7,320 bases of DNA from Desulfovibrionaceae bacterium UBA6814 (lineage in GTDB: Bacteria; Desulfobacterota; Desulfovibrionia; Desulfovibrionales; Desulfovibrionaceae), in the NCBI GenBank assembly GCA_002452635.1, contig DKEU01000139.1, positions 1-7,320 on the forward strand, in the 5' to 3' direction. Below are positions 1-6,322 of this stretch, piece after piece. The position numbers and the translations under genes are program-made. The notes below the pieces were generated by a model. The model did not search any database, was not told the DNA's origin, and saw only the letters and a program-made list of their open reading frames with translations. How positions within the stretch are numbered: the stretch's first letter is position 1; each line of letters starts with the position of its first letter.

Positions 1-2
1 AG

Positions 3-137
3 GTCTTCACCGCAACCAACCTGAGTGACATATATGAGACACCCGTCGCCGTCGCGCCCCACCCCGTCACCGGCGCGCCCCAGGCCTTTCCCGTGCCTGC
101 CGGCGCTCCTGGCCCTGGCGCTCCTGCTGGCCGCTAG
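3..137 (+). CDS. Possible C-terminal tail of a TonB-dependent outer-membrane receptor (partial)
   Basis: The frame starting at base 3 is open from the window edge to a TAG at 135-137, giving 44 residues. The first part reads VFTATNLSDIYETP and continues to an AFPVP segment. This resembles the end of TonB-dependent receptors, where a NLxDxxYE motif is followed by a Y/F-P-x-P-G-R turn and a last beta strand. Here the stretch after PVP becomes a Gly/Ala/Pro run without the usual terminal aromatic residue, so the tail is either abnormal, frameshifted near base 95, or a chance reading. If real, it overlaps the 5' end of the next gene by about 100 bases and would supply a natural partner for it: outer-membrane receptor plus periplasmic binding protein. 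The other two frames close at 22-24 and 26-28, so an upstream gene could instead end there. Confidence 0.33.
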   Translation, partial: VFTATNLSDIYETPVAVAPHPVTGAPQAFPVPAGAPGPGAPAGR

Positions 138-1200
138 CCCGGCCCCGGCCGCCGCGCCGAACGCCAAGCAGCACCTCGTGAGCCCCCCTGCTCTATCCTT
201 TTTCGCGGCCGAGCCCGGGAGTTCCTTCACTACCCATCACTCCAACGAGGCCGCCCCTGCCGGCCCAACGGCGATCCCTAGTTCTCCCACCTTGGTGGAA
301 ACCAAGAACGCGGCCGAGCCCCATGTTTCGCCTGCGGGCACCCTCCTGGCCGAGGCCGCAACCGGCGCAGTCTCCGTCGTGGACGACCAGGGGGCAGAAA
401 TCCGCCTGGCCGCGCCGGCCACGCGCATCATCGCGCTCTACGGCGCGTTCAACGAGATCCTGGCGGGCATGGGCCTGACCGACCGCCTGGCCGCCCGCAC
501 CCAGGCCGACGTGGAGCCCCCGGAGATCACGGCCCTGCCCAGCATCGGCACCCACATGCGGCCCAACCTGGAGCTCATCCTGGGCCTCGCGCCCGACCTG
601 GTGCTCCAGATGGGCGGCCGCAAGGCCGCGTCCGAGCCGGTGGAGGCCCTGCGCCGGCTGGGCATCCCCACCGCCTTTTTCGAGGCCGGGTCCTTCGCCG
701 GCCTGTTCTCGGTCATCGAACGCCTGGGCGCGCTCACCGGCGAGCCGGGCAGGGCCGCGGCCCTCACCGCCTCCCTCCAGGCCCGGCTGGACCGGGTGGC
801 CGAGAAGGTGAAGGCCGCCCAGGCCGCGGGCGCGCCCCGGCCCCGGGTGGCCTACGAGGTGCGCTACCCCAACCTGCTGGCCGCGGGCCGGGACTCCCTG
901 GTGAGCGAGGTCATCGCGCGGGCCGGCGGGGAGAACGCGGTGCAGGGCGACGGCAAGCTGGTGCGCCTGGCCGAGGAGGAGCTCCTGCGCCTGGACCCGG
1001 CCGTGTACCTGGTGCAGCAGGGCCCCATGAACCCCACTCCCATCCCCCCGGCCGAGCGCCCCCACTTCGCGTCCCTCTCCGCCCTCAAGGCCGGCCGCGT
1101 CCACCTGGTGGACGAACGCGCCTACTCCCGCCCCGGCCCCCGGGCGGTGGCGGCGGTGGAGGAGCTGGCGAAGCTCCTCTACCCGGACGCGGGGTGGTAA
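34..1200 (+). CDS. Periplasmic binding protein of an ABC importer (BtuF/FepB-like, Peripla_BP_2 family)
   Basis: This is a 388-residue exported substrate-binding protein, probably for a metal complex such as cobalamin, a siderophore or haem; the ligand cannot be read from sequence. I chose ATG 34; GTG 25 lies in the same frame. A proline-rich n-region (residues 1-20) precedes a hydrophobic core (about 21-34) and an Ala-rich cleavage region near residue 40. Residues about 42-110 form a low-complexity linker unusual for the family. The binding domain begins near residue 111, with the first lobe carrying RIIALYGAFNEILAGMG and THMRPNLELILGLAPDLVL. A charged helix around 245-262 links the lobes. 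The second lobe ends in SRPGPRAVAAVEELAKLLYP, the usual C-terminal helix. No permease or ATPase gene is present downstream, so the transporter partners should lie to the left or elsewhere. The fold assignment is secure; the ligand is not. Confidence 0.88.
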   Translation: MRHPSPSRPTPSPARPRPFPCLPALLALALLLAASPAPAAAPNAKQHLVSPPALSFFAAEPGSSFTTHHSNEAAPAGPTAIPSSPTLVETKNAAEPHVSPAGTLLAEAATGAVSVVDDQGAEIRLAAPATRIIALYGAFNEILAGMGLTDRLAARTQADVEPPEITALPSIGTHMRPNLELILGLAPDLVLQMGGRKAASEPVEALRRLGIPTAFFEAGSFAGLFSVIERLGALTGEPGRAAALTASLQARLDRVAEKVKAAQAAGAPRPRVAYEVRYPNLLAAGRDSLVSEVIARAGGENAVQGDGKLVRLAEEELLRLDPAVYLVQQGPMNPTPIPPAERPHFASLSALKAGRVHLVDERAYSRPGPRAVAAVEELAKLLYPDAGW

Positions 1201-1249
1201 CTGCCGGCCGCGGTTGCGACGACAGACGCCGATTTTTCAAGATACCTGA

Positions 1250-1323
1250 CGCAGTCTTGGAGTGCCGGCGGTAGCGGCGGCGGAGGAGTTGGCGAGGCTC
1301 CTGTATCCGGACGCGGGCGGTAA
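1250..1323 (+). pseudogene. Degraded second copy of the binding-protein gene's 3' end
   Basis: Bases 1268-1323 align with 1144-1200, the last codons of the preceding gene, at an offset of 124. In the first 48 aligned bases I count six differences, four of them silent. The copy reads AVAAAEELARLLYPDAG against AVAAVEELAKLLYPDAG. One base is missing just before the stop, so the TAA at 1321-1323 is out of frame. Upstream codons (RSLGVP against SRPGPR) may extend the match to about 1250, where a TGA blocks the frame. The mostly silent differences suggest this was once a functional paralogous gene end, now reduced to a remnant by deletion, rather than a fresh local duplication. Confidence 0.75.
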
Positions 1324-1338
1324 AATTTTCGTTTGGCC

Positions 1339-1367
1339 TTGCTCCCCTTCCCGGGCTGGCCTAGACT
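1339..1367 (+). promoter_or_regulatory. Weak sigma70-like promoter candidate for the AmmeMemoRadiSam operon
   Basis: TTGCTC at 1339-1344 and TAGACT at 1362-1367 are separated by 17 bases, placing a start of transcription shortly before the ribosome binding site. The match to TTGACA/TATAAT is only partial (about three and four of six), so this is a positional guess. It is the best candidate seen between the binding-protein stop and the next start. Confidence 0.22.
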
Positions 1368-1373
1368 CGGGTC

Positions 1374-1381
1374 AGGGAGGG
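1374..1381 (+). promoter_or_regulatory. Ribosome binding site for the MEMO-AMMECR1 gene
   Basis: AGGGAGGG lies seven bases before ATG 1389 and is a good match to the anti-Shine-Dalgarno sequence. It supports 1389 as the start and so supports the N-terminal export signal being translated. Confidence 0.7.
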
Positions 1382-1388
1382 AAAAGGC

Positions 1389-2843
1389 ATGCTGCGCCGC
1401 GCGTTCCTGGCCCTGCTCTGCGTCGCCCTGCTCTGCGTCGGTTGTCTGGGCCTGCTGCCCGCCGTTGCGGCCGAGGCCCCGCGCGAGCCCGCGCTGGCGG
1501 GTTCGTGGTACCCGGCATCCCCGGTGGACCTGGGGGCCGTGGTGTCGCGGGCCATGGACAGCGCCACCACCGGGGCCCTGCCCGGGCGGGTGGTGGCCCT
1601 GGCCGCGCCGCACGCCGGCTACGTCTACTCCGGGGCCGTGGCCGGCGCGGCGTTCGCCCAGGTGCGCGGCCAGCGCTTCGACACCGTGGTCCTGGTGGGT
1701 CCCAGCCACCGCGTGGCATTCGCCGGAGTGGCCCTGCCCGAGCCCGGCCCCTGGCGCACCCCCCTGGGCGAGACGCCTCTGGACGTGGAGGCCATGGCCG
1801 CGCTGGCGGCCGCGGACGACCTGATCCGCCCCCTGCCCGCGGCCCACGCCAAGGAGCACTGCCTGGAGATCGAGTTGCCCTTTCTCCAGGCCGCGCTGGG
1901 CCATTTCCGGCTGGTCCCGCTGCTCATGGGCGAACAGACCCCGGACACGGTCCGCCGCCTGGGCCAGGCCCTGGCCGCCTGCCTGCGCGGCCGGAGCGCC
2001 CTGCTGGTGGCCTCCACCGACCTCTCCCACTTCCACGCCCACACCGCGGCCCAGGTCCTGGACGGAACCCTGCGCCGCCAGGTCGAGGCGTTCGATCCCC
2101 AGGGCCTGCTGCAGTGCCTGGCCGACGGGACCTGCGAGGCCTGCGGCGGCGGCCCCCTGGCCGCGGTGATGCTGGCGGCCCGCGACCTGGGCGCGGACCG
2201 GGCCACGGTGCTGGCCCAGGCCGATTCCGGCGCGGTCACCGGTGACACGAACCAGGTGGTGGGCTACCTGGCCGCGGCCTTCACCGCGTCCGGCGACGCC
2301 CCGGCTGCGGGGCTCTCGGACGCGGACAAGCAGACCCTGCGGGACATCGCCCGGGACGCGGTGCAGGCCGCGGTGCTGGGCCGGCGCTACACGCGGCCCG
2401 CCAACCTGTCCCCGGCCCTGGAGAACCCGGGCGCGGCCTTCGTGACCCTGAAGGAGCACGGCGACCTGCGCGGCTGCATCGGCCAGATGGCCGCGGTCAT
2501 GCCCCTGGCCGACTGCGTGGCGGCCATGGCCCGGGCCGCGGCCCTGGAGGACCCGCGCTTCTCGCCGGTGCGGCCCGAGGAGTTGCCCGCCCTGTCCCTG
2601 GAGCTCACGGTGCTCACCCCCATGCGCCGCATCGCCGACCCGGCCCAGGTCCAGGTGGGCCGGCACGGGCTGTACGTGCGCACCTGGCTGCGCAGCGGGG
2701 TGCTGCTGCCCCAGGTGCCGGTGGAATGGGGCTGGGACCGGGAGGAATTCCTGCGCCAGACCTGCCGCAAGGCCGGCCTGGCCCCGGACTGCGCCCGGGA
2801 CACGGGCACCGAGCTGTGGGTGTTCGAGGCCGAGGTGTTCTAG
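1389..2843 (+). CDS. Exported MEMO-AMMECR1 fusion protein (AmmeMemoRadiSam system proteins B and A)
   Basis: The 484-residue protein joins two domains usually encoded by neighbouring genes. Residues about 33-300 are a MEMO domain, related in fold to class III extradiol dioxygenases. The residues matching the metal-site set of human MEMO1 are all present: H75 in PHAGYVYSG, H107 in GPSHRV, H214 in STDLSHF and C252 in ACGGGP. Residues about 310-484 are an AMMECR1 domain with its hallmark LRGCIG at 360-365 and the C-terminal VPVEWGWDREEFL block. Ahead of both, residues 1-28 form a signal peptide: arginines 3-4, a long hydrophobic core, and AVAA as cleavage site. A cysteine at 19 (VGC) makes a lipoprotein possible, but the residue at -3 is Cys, outside the usual lipobox. 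The next gene starts one base after the stop. The reaction is unknown to me; a metal-dependent redox or modification role with the radical SAM partner is inferred from operon structure. Confidence 0.93.
   Translation: MLRRAFLALLCVALLCVGCLGLLPAVAAEAPREPALAGSWYPASPVDLGAVVSRAMDSATTGALPGRVVALAAPHAGYVYSGAVAGAAFAQVRGQRFDTVVLVGPSHRVAFAGVALPEPGPWRTPLGETPLDVEAMAALAAADDLIRPLPAAHAKEHCLEIELPFLQAALGHFRLVPLLMGEQTPDTVRRLGQALAACLRGRSALLVASTDLSHFHAHTAAQVLDGTLRRQVEAFDPQGLLQCLADGTCEACGGGPLAAVMLAARDLGADRATVLAQADSGAVTGDTNQVVGYLAAAFTASGDAPAAGLSDADKQTLRDIARDAVQAAVLGRRYTRPANLSPALENPGAAFVTLKEHGDLRGCIGQMAAVMPLADCVAAMARAAALEDPRFSPVRPEELPALSLELTVLTPMRRIADPAQVQVGRHGLYVRTWLRSGVLLPQVPVEWGWDREEFLRQTCRKAGLAPDCARDTGTELWVFEAEVF
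2832..2837 (+). promoter_or_regulatory. Ribosome binding site for the radical SAM gene, inside the preceding coding region
   Basis: GAGGTG lies seven bases before GTG 2845 and within the last codons of the MEMO-AMMECR1 gene. There is no ATG near this start, so the choice is GTG 2845 or TTG 2848; the spacing fits either, and GTG is the better initiator. The one-base gap between stop and start suggests translational coupling. Confidence 0.55.
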
Positions 2844-2844
2844 C

Positions 2845-3978
2845 GTGTTGAACCGCCGCCGCTTCCTGGCCGCCTGCGCAGCCTGCGCCGCGGGCGCGGT
2901 CCTACCCGCTCCCCTGGCCCGGGCCGGCGGCCCGGTTCACAAGGCCGGCCAGCCGGGATCCCGGCCCTCGCCCTTCTCCACCCCCCTGCCCGACGGCGCG
3001 GCCCAGTGTACCCTGTGCCCCAACGCCTGCGCCCTGGCCGAGGGCGAGCGCGGCCGCTGCCGGGTGCGGGAGAACCGCGGCGGCCGGGTGCACACCCTGG
3101 TCTGGGGCAATCCCTGCGCGGTGAACGTGGACCCGGTGGAGAAGAAGCCCTTCTTCCACGTGCTGCCCGGCACCCGCTCCTTCTCCCTGGCCACCGCCGG
3201 GTGCAACCTGGGCTGCCTGTTCTGCCAGAACTGGGAGATATCCCAGGCCCGGCCCGAGGACACCCTGAACTACGACCTGCCCCCGGACGCGGCCGTGGCC
3301 CTGGCCAAGCGCTCGGGCGCGGCCTCCCTGGCCTCCACCTACGTGGAGCCGACCATCTTCATGGAGTACATGCTGGACCTGGGCCGGCTGTGCCGCGCCC
3401 AGGGGCTGCTCAAGGTCATGCACTCCAACGGGTACGTGAACCCGGGGCCCCTGGATGCGCTCTGCCACGTGCTGGACGCGGCCTGCATCGACCTCAAGGG
3501 ATTCACCGAGACGTACTACCGCGACATGTGCAACGGCTCCCTGGCCCCGGTGCTGGCCTCGCTCCGGCAGCTCCGGGCGCGGGGCGTGCACCTGGAGTTG
3601 GTGAACCTCATGGTGCCCGGCCGCAACGACGACCCGGCCGAGGTCCGGGCCATGTGCCGCTGGGTGTGCGGCGAACTGGGCCCGGACACGCCCCTGCACT
3701 TCACCCGCTTCGCGCCGCAATACCGGCTCAAGACCCTGCCACCCACGCCCCAAGCCACCCTGGAGGCGGCCTACGCCACGGCCCGGGAGGAGGGGCTGAA
3801 CTTCGTGTACATCGGCAACCTGCCCGGCCACCCGGCCGAGAGCACCTTCTGCCCGGACTGCAAGGCCCTGCTCATCCGCCGGGTGGGCTACTCCACCCGG
3901 GTGGAGGGCCTGCGCGAAGGCCGCTGCGCAGCCTGCGGCCGGCAGGTGCCCGGCATCTGGGAGCCGCCCGCTTCCTAG
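2845..3978 (+). CDS. AmmeMemoRadiSam system radical SAM enzyme with a Tat signal
   Basis: This is a 377-residue radical SAM protein of the family always found with AMMECR1 and MEMO proteins. The cluster motif is C120-x3-C124-x2-C127 within TAGCNLGCLFCQNW, and the preceding block VDPVEKKPFFHVLPG is characteristic of the family. An extra N-terminal cysteine set (C55, C58, C62, C72) and a C-terminal pair of CxxC motifs (C336/C339 and C361/C364, zinc-ribbon-like) are all present, so it looks complete and active. Residues 1-27 form a twin-arginine signal: NRRRFLA, then a hydrophobic stretch, then ARA before G28. This implies export of the folded protein, perhaps with its iron-sulfur clusters inserted. 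It is co-transcribed and translationally coupled with the MEMO-AMMECR1 gene. Substrate and product are unknown to me. Family assignment is strong; actual Tat export is inferred. Confidence 0.93.
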   Translation: MLNRRRFLAACAACAAGAVLPAPLARAGGPVHKAGQPGSRPSPFSTPLPDGAAQCTLCPNACALAEGERGRCRVRENRGGRVHTLVWGNPCAVNVDPVEKKPFFHVLPGTRSFSLATAGCNLGCLFCQNWEISQARPEDTLNYDLPPDAAVALAKRSGAASLASTYVEPTIFMEYMLDLGRLCRAQGLLKVMHSNGYVNPGPLDALCHVLDAACIDLKGFTETYYRDMCNGSLAPVLASLRQLRARGVHLELVNLMVPGRNDDPAEVRAMCRWVCGELGPDTPLHFTRFAPQYRLKTLPPTPQATLEAAYATAREEGLNFVYIGNLPGHPAESTFCPDCKALLIRRVGYSTRVEGLREGRCAACGRQVPGIWEPPAS

Positions 3979-3987
3979 GGGAAAGCA

Positions 3988-4022
3988 GGCCTCCGGCGGC
4001 CCAGGGGCCGACGGCCCCTGGG
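3988..4022. terminator. GC-rich hairpin with flanking GCCTCCGGCGGC, probable terminator and repeated intergenic element
   Basis: A perfect ten-base stem (4000-4009 with 4013-4022, arm CCCAGGGGCC) encloses the loop GAC just after the radical SAM stop. GCCTCCGGCGGC lies immediately upstream at 3989-4000. The T-rich stretch GTTACTGTTTCTT follows some distance later, so it is not a textbook intrinsic terminator for the + strand, but its place between convergent genes fits transcription termination. I remember hairpins flanked by this GCCGCCGGAGGC-type box as frequent between genes in Desulfovibrio; this is recollection, not a search result. Confidence 0.55.
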
Positions 4023-4049
4023 AACCCCGTTACTGTTTCTTCCAAGGAT

Positions 4050-4067
4050 GCAAAGGCTCGCCTTTGC
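4050..4067. repeat. Perfect inverted repeat in the convergent spacer
   Basis: GCAAAGGC at 4050-4057 is followed after two bases by its exact reverse complement GCCTTTGC at 4060-4067. As RNA it would fold as a seven-base stem with a CTCG loop on either strand. It sits between the other two hairpins of this spacer and may add to bidirectional termination; no protein site is recognised. Confidence 0.5.
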
Positions 4068-4086
4068 CGATCCAGGCCGTGGCGGG

Positions 4087-4106
4087 AAACATGCGCAGGC
4101 ATGTTT
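4087..4106 (-). terminator. Inverted repeat overlapping the stop of the spermidine-synthase-like gene, possible terminator
   Basis: AAACATGC at 4087-4094 and its exact complement GCATGTTT at 4099-4106 are separated by GCAG. The right arm reaches the first base of the stop codon triplet on the + strand. Read on the - strand, the hairpin ends in GTTTCCC, a short T tract, so it may end the leftward transcript. The stem is only eight pairs and AT-rich, so it would be a weak terminator. Confidence 0.42.
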
Positions 4107-6322
4107 CATGACACGGCATTTCCGGGGCTGCTGCCCCGCCACGCTGCGAGCAGCGCAACCACCCCGGCGATTCCGGGAATGGCTGCGGCCAGGAGCGTCC
4201 CGGTGAAGCCCAGCAGGGGGAAACCGAGCAGGGTCGCGGGCAGGAGAAACAGCGCCGCCCCGGCCAGGTCCAGGGCGTAGAGCCGGCCGCCCAGGCCGGC
4301 CCCGGGGGCCTGGTCCGCGCCCAGGACCCGGGCCGCCAGGCCGAAGTGCAGGCCGCCCAGCAGGCCCACCCCGCAGGCCAGGCCGGCGAAGAGCGCATCC
4401 CGGGCCAGGCCGGGCATCCCCGCGGCCGGGCCGGACAGGAGCGGCCCCAGGCCGGCCAGGGCCAGGCACAGCCCGGCCTGGGCCGCGGCCAGCCGGGCCA
4501 GGGCGTCCCGCCCGGACCAGCCCGCGGCCTGCACCCGGGCCGCGCCAAGGGCCAGGCCGGCCATGACCCCGGCGGCCAAGAGCGCCAGCCGCGAGGCCAG
4601 GGTGCCGGCCAGGACCTGGATGCCCAGGAGCAGGGCCAGGGAGAGCACCATGTTCGCGCCCCCGGCCAGGGCCACGCAGCCACTCACGCACCGGGCCACA
4701 CCCCGGGCCGTACGCCGGGCCAGCCCCCAGCCCAGGAGCCCGGACAACGCCGCCAGCCCGGCCCAGAATCCCAGGCCGGCCCCGGCCCGGGCCGCGGGCA
4801 GGACCCAGCCCGGCGCGAGCTGGAACAGCCAGGCGCGCAGGGCGGCCAGGTGGGCCGCAGGCGCGAACCGGTGGTTCACCTCCCCTGCCGCGGCGTCCAG
4901 AGCCGCGTCCAGGGTGGCCCGCGCCCAGGGGCTGAAGGCGTCGGCCAGGGAATCGGGCCGCACGTAGGCGGGCTCCAGGCCGCGCTCGGCCAGGCGGTGC
5001 AGGAGCGGCTCCGGGTCGCGGGGCAGCAGGCCGGGCCGGACCGCGGCCAGAAAGCGCACGCTGGCCCCGGGCAGGGCCAGGACCTCGGGGAACACCGCGC
5101 CCAGGGTGGCCCGCACCCCGGCCAGCACCCGGGCCTGGGCCGGGCCCAGGGCCGCGGGATTGCCGGGCAGGGCCAGGTACAGCACCCCGTCCGGCCCCAG
5201 GGCGCGGCGCACGGCGGCAAGGAACTCTTGGCTCACGAACCGCGCCTGGCCCAGGCCCACGGGTTCGCCCAGGCCCAGGAGGGCCACGTCCCAGGGCTCC
5301 CCGGGCCGGTCCAGGAAGGCCGTCGCGTCCTCGGCATGCACCCGCACCCGGGCATCGGCCAGGGCCGGGCACAGGCCCGGCGGCAGGGCGCGGCGCAGCA
5401 GCCCGGGCACGGCCGGGTCCGCGTCCACCACGTCCAGGGACCGGACCGAGGGATGCAGCAGCGCCTCCCCGGCCTGGCCGCAGGGGTCGCCGCCCAACAG
5501 CAGCACCCGGGCCGGGGCGGGATGGCTGAGCAGGGCCAGGTGCGCGGCCCACTGGGCGGACTCGGGGTCCGGGGCGGTGAAGCGCCAGCCGCCGTCCGCG
5601 AACAGGGTGTACTGGCCCTCTTGCCGGGTCAGGGCCAGGGTCTGGTAGGGGGTCTCCTGCACCGCGGCCACGCCCGGTCCGAAGCGCCAGGCGGCCGAGG
5701 CGGGCTCCAGGGCGGGCAGGGAGGCAAGCCCGGCCAGGCACGCGGCCAGGCCCAGGCCGGCCAGGCGGCGCGAGGCCCGGGAGTCCGCCACCCAGAGGCC
5801 GCAGCCCGCGGCCAGGACCCCGGCCAGCAGCACCGAGGCCAGGAGTCCCAGGAACGGGAGGAGCAGGAAGGTGAAGGCCAGGCCGGCCAGGGCCGCGCCC
5901 GCGGCCTCGGCCCGGTACACGGCCAGGGGCCGGGCCGCCCCGGCCCAGGCCGCGGCGAACGCCCAGCCCAGGCCCAGGCAGGGCGCGGCCGGCAGGAGCG
6001 CGGTCAGAAGCAGCAGGTGGCCCAGTTGCGGGAACCCTCCCGGGGCCACGCCCAGGAGCGGCCGGGCGGCCCGGGCCAGGAGCACGGCCAGGGGCAGCCC
6101 CACGCCGGCCAGGGCCAGGGCCGCGCCCAGGCCGCGGCCCACCCGCGGCGCGCGCGAGCCGAGCAGCCCACCCAGCCCGGCCCAGGCCAGCCAGAAGAAG
6201 AGCAGCAGCCCCACGGCCAGCTCCAGGCCCGCGAACAGGCCCAACAGCTCCCGCCCCAACGCCGCCTGCCCCACCACCGCCGCCCCGCCGGCACAGGCCA
6301 CGGCCATAACCTTGCGGTCCAT
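4106..6322 (-). CDS. Integral membrane spermidine-synthase-like protein with degenerate active site
   Basis: The 738-residue protein has about seven hydrophobic segments, then a soluble methyltransferase-fold domain (about 215-500), then about seven more segments (about 514-730). The first block has GRELLGLFAGLELAVG and RAEAAGAALAGLAF; the second has GGRLYALDLAGAALFLLP. Both match the transmembrane parts of fused spermidine-synthase-like proteins. In the soluble domain the nucleotide-binding order is kept: VLLLGGDPCGQAGEAL (273-288), VVDADPAV (298-305), EDATAFLD (331-338), then WDVALLGLGEP. However, GGGDGG has become GGDPCG, the catalytic Asp-containing DSSDP segment has become GLGEP, and the YHE block is not conserved. 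Polyamine synthesis is therefore unlikely; SAM-type nucleotide binding, transport or a scaffolding role are possible. ATG 6322 is preceded by GGGAGGTG. It converges on the radical SAM gene and diverges from the gene to its right. Confidence 0.85.
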   Translation of the reverse strand: MDRKVMAVACAGGAAVVGQAALGRELLGLFAGLELAVGLLLFFWLAWAGLGGLLGSRAPRVGRGLGAALALAGVGLPLAVLLARAARPLLGVAPGGFPQLGHLLLLTALLPAAPCLGLGWAFAAAWAGAARPLAVYRAEAAGAALAGLAFTFLLLPFLGLLASVLLAGVLAAGCGLWVADSRASRRLAGLGLAACLAGLASLPALEPASAAWRFGPGVAAVQETPYQTLALTRQEGQYTLFADGGWRFTAPDPESAQWAAHLALLSHPAPARVLLLGGDPCGQAGEALLHPSVRSLDVVDADPAVPGLLRRALPPGLCPALADARVRVHAEDATAFLDRPGEPWDVALLGLGEPVGLGQARFVSQEFLAAVRRALGPDGVLYLALPGNPAALGPAQARVLAGVRATLGAVFPEVLALPGASVRFLAAVRPGLLPRDPEPLLHRLAERGLEPAYVRPDSLADAFSPWARATLDAALDAAAGEVNHRFAPAAHLAALRAWLFQLAPGWVLPAARAGAGLGFWAGLAALSGLLGWGLARRTARGVARCVSGCVALAGGANMVLSLALLLGIQVLAGTLASRLALLAAGVMAGLALGAARVQAAGWSGRDALARLAAAQAGLCLALAGLGPLLSGPAAGMPGLARDALFAGLACGVGLLGGLHFGLAARVLGADQAPGAGLGGRLYALDLAGAALFLLPATLLGFPLLGFTGTLLAAAIPGIAGVVALLAAWRGSSPGNAVS

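Noticed and set aside
1201..1240. Intrinsic terminator after the left-hand binding protein, at the GATTTTTC run
   Set aside because: The five-T run is present, but no convincing stem lies directly upstream of it.
1262..2245. A + strand frame starting at GTG 1262 as a real protein
   Set aside because: Only its first 20 or so codons resemble a protein, and those are the binding-protein remnant; after 1323 it is the wrong frame of the MEMO domain.
1179..2666. 495-codon open frame on the - strand over the MEMO-AMMECR1 gene
   Set aside because: Composition is His/Gln/Gly/Arg-rich shadow; the + strand carries clear conserved motifs throughout.
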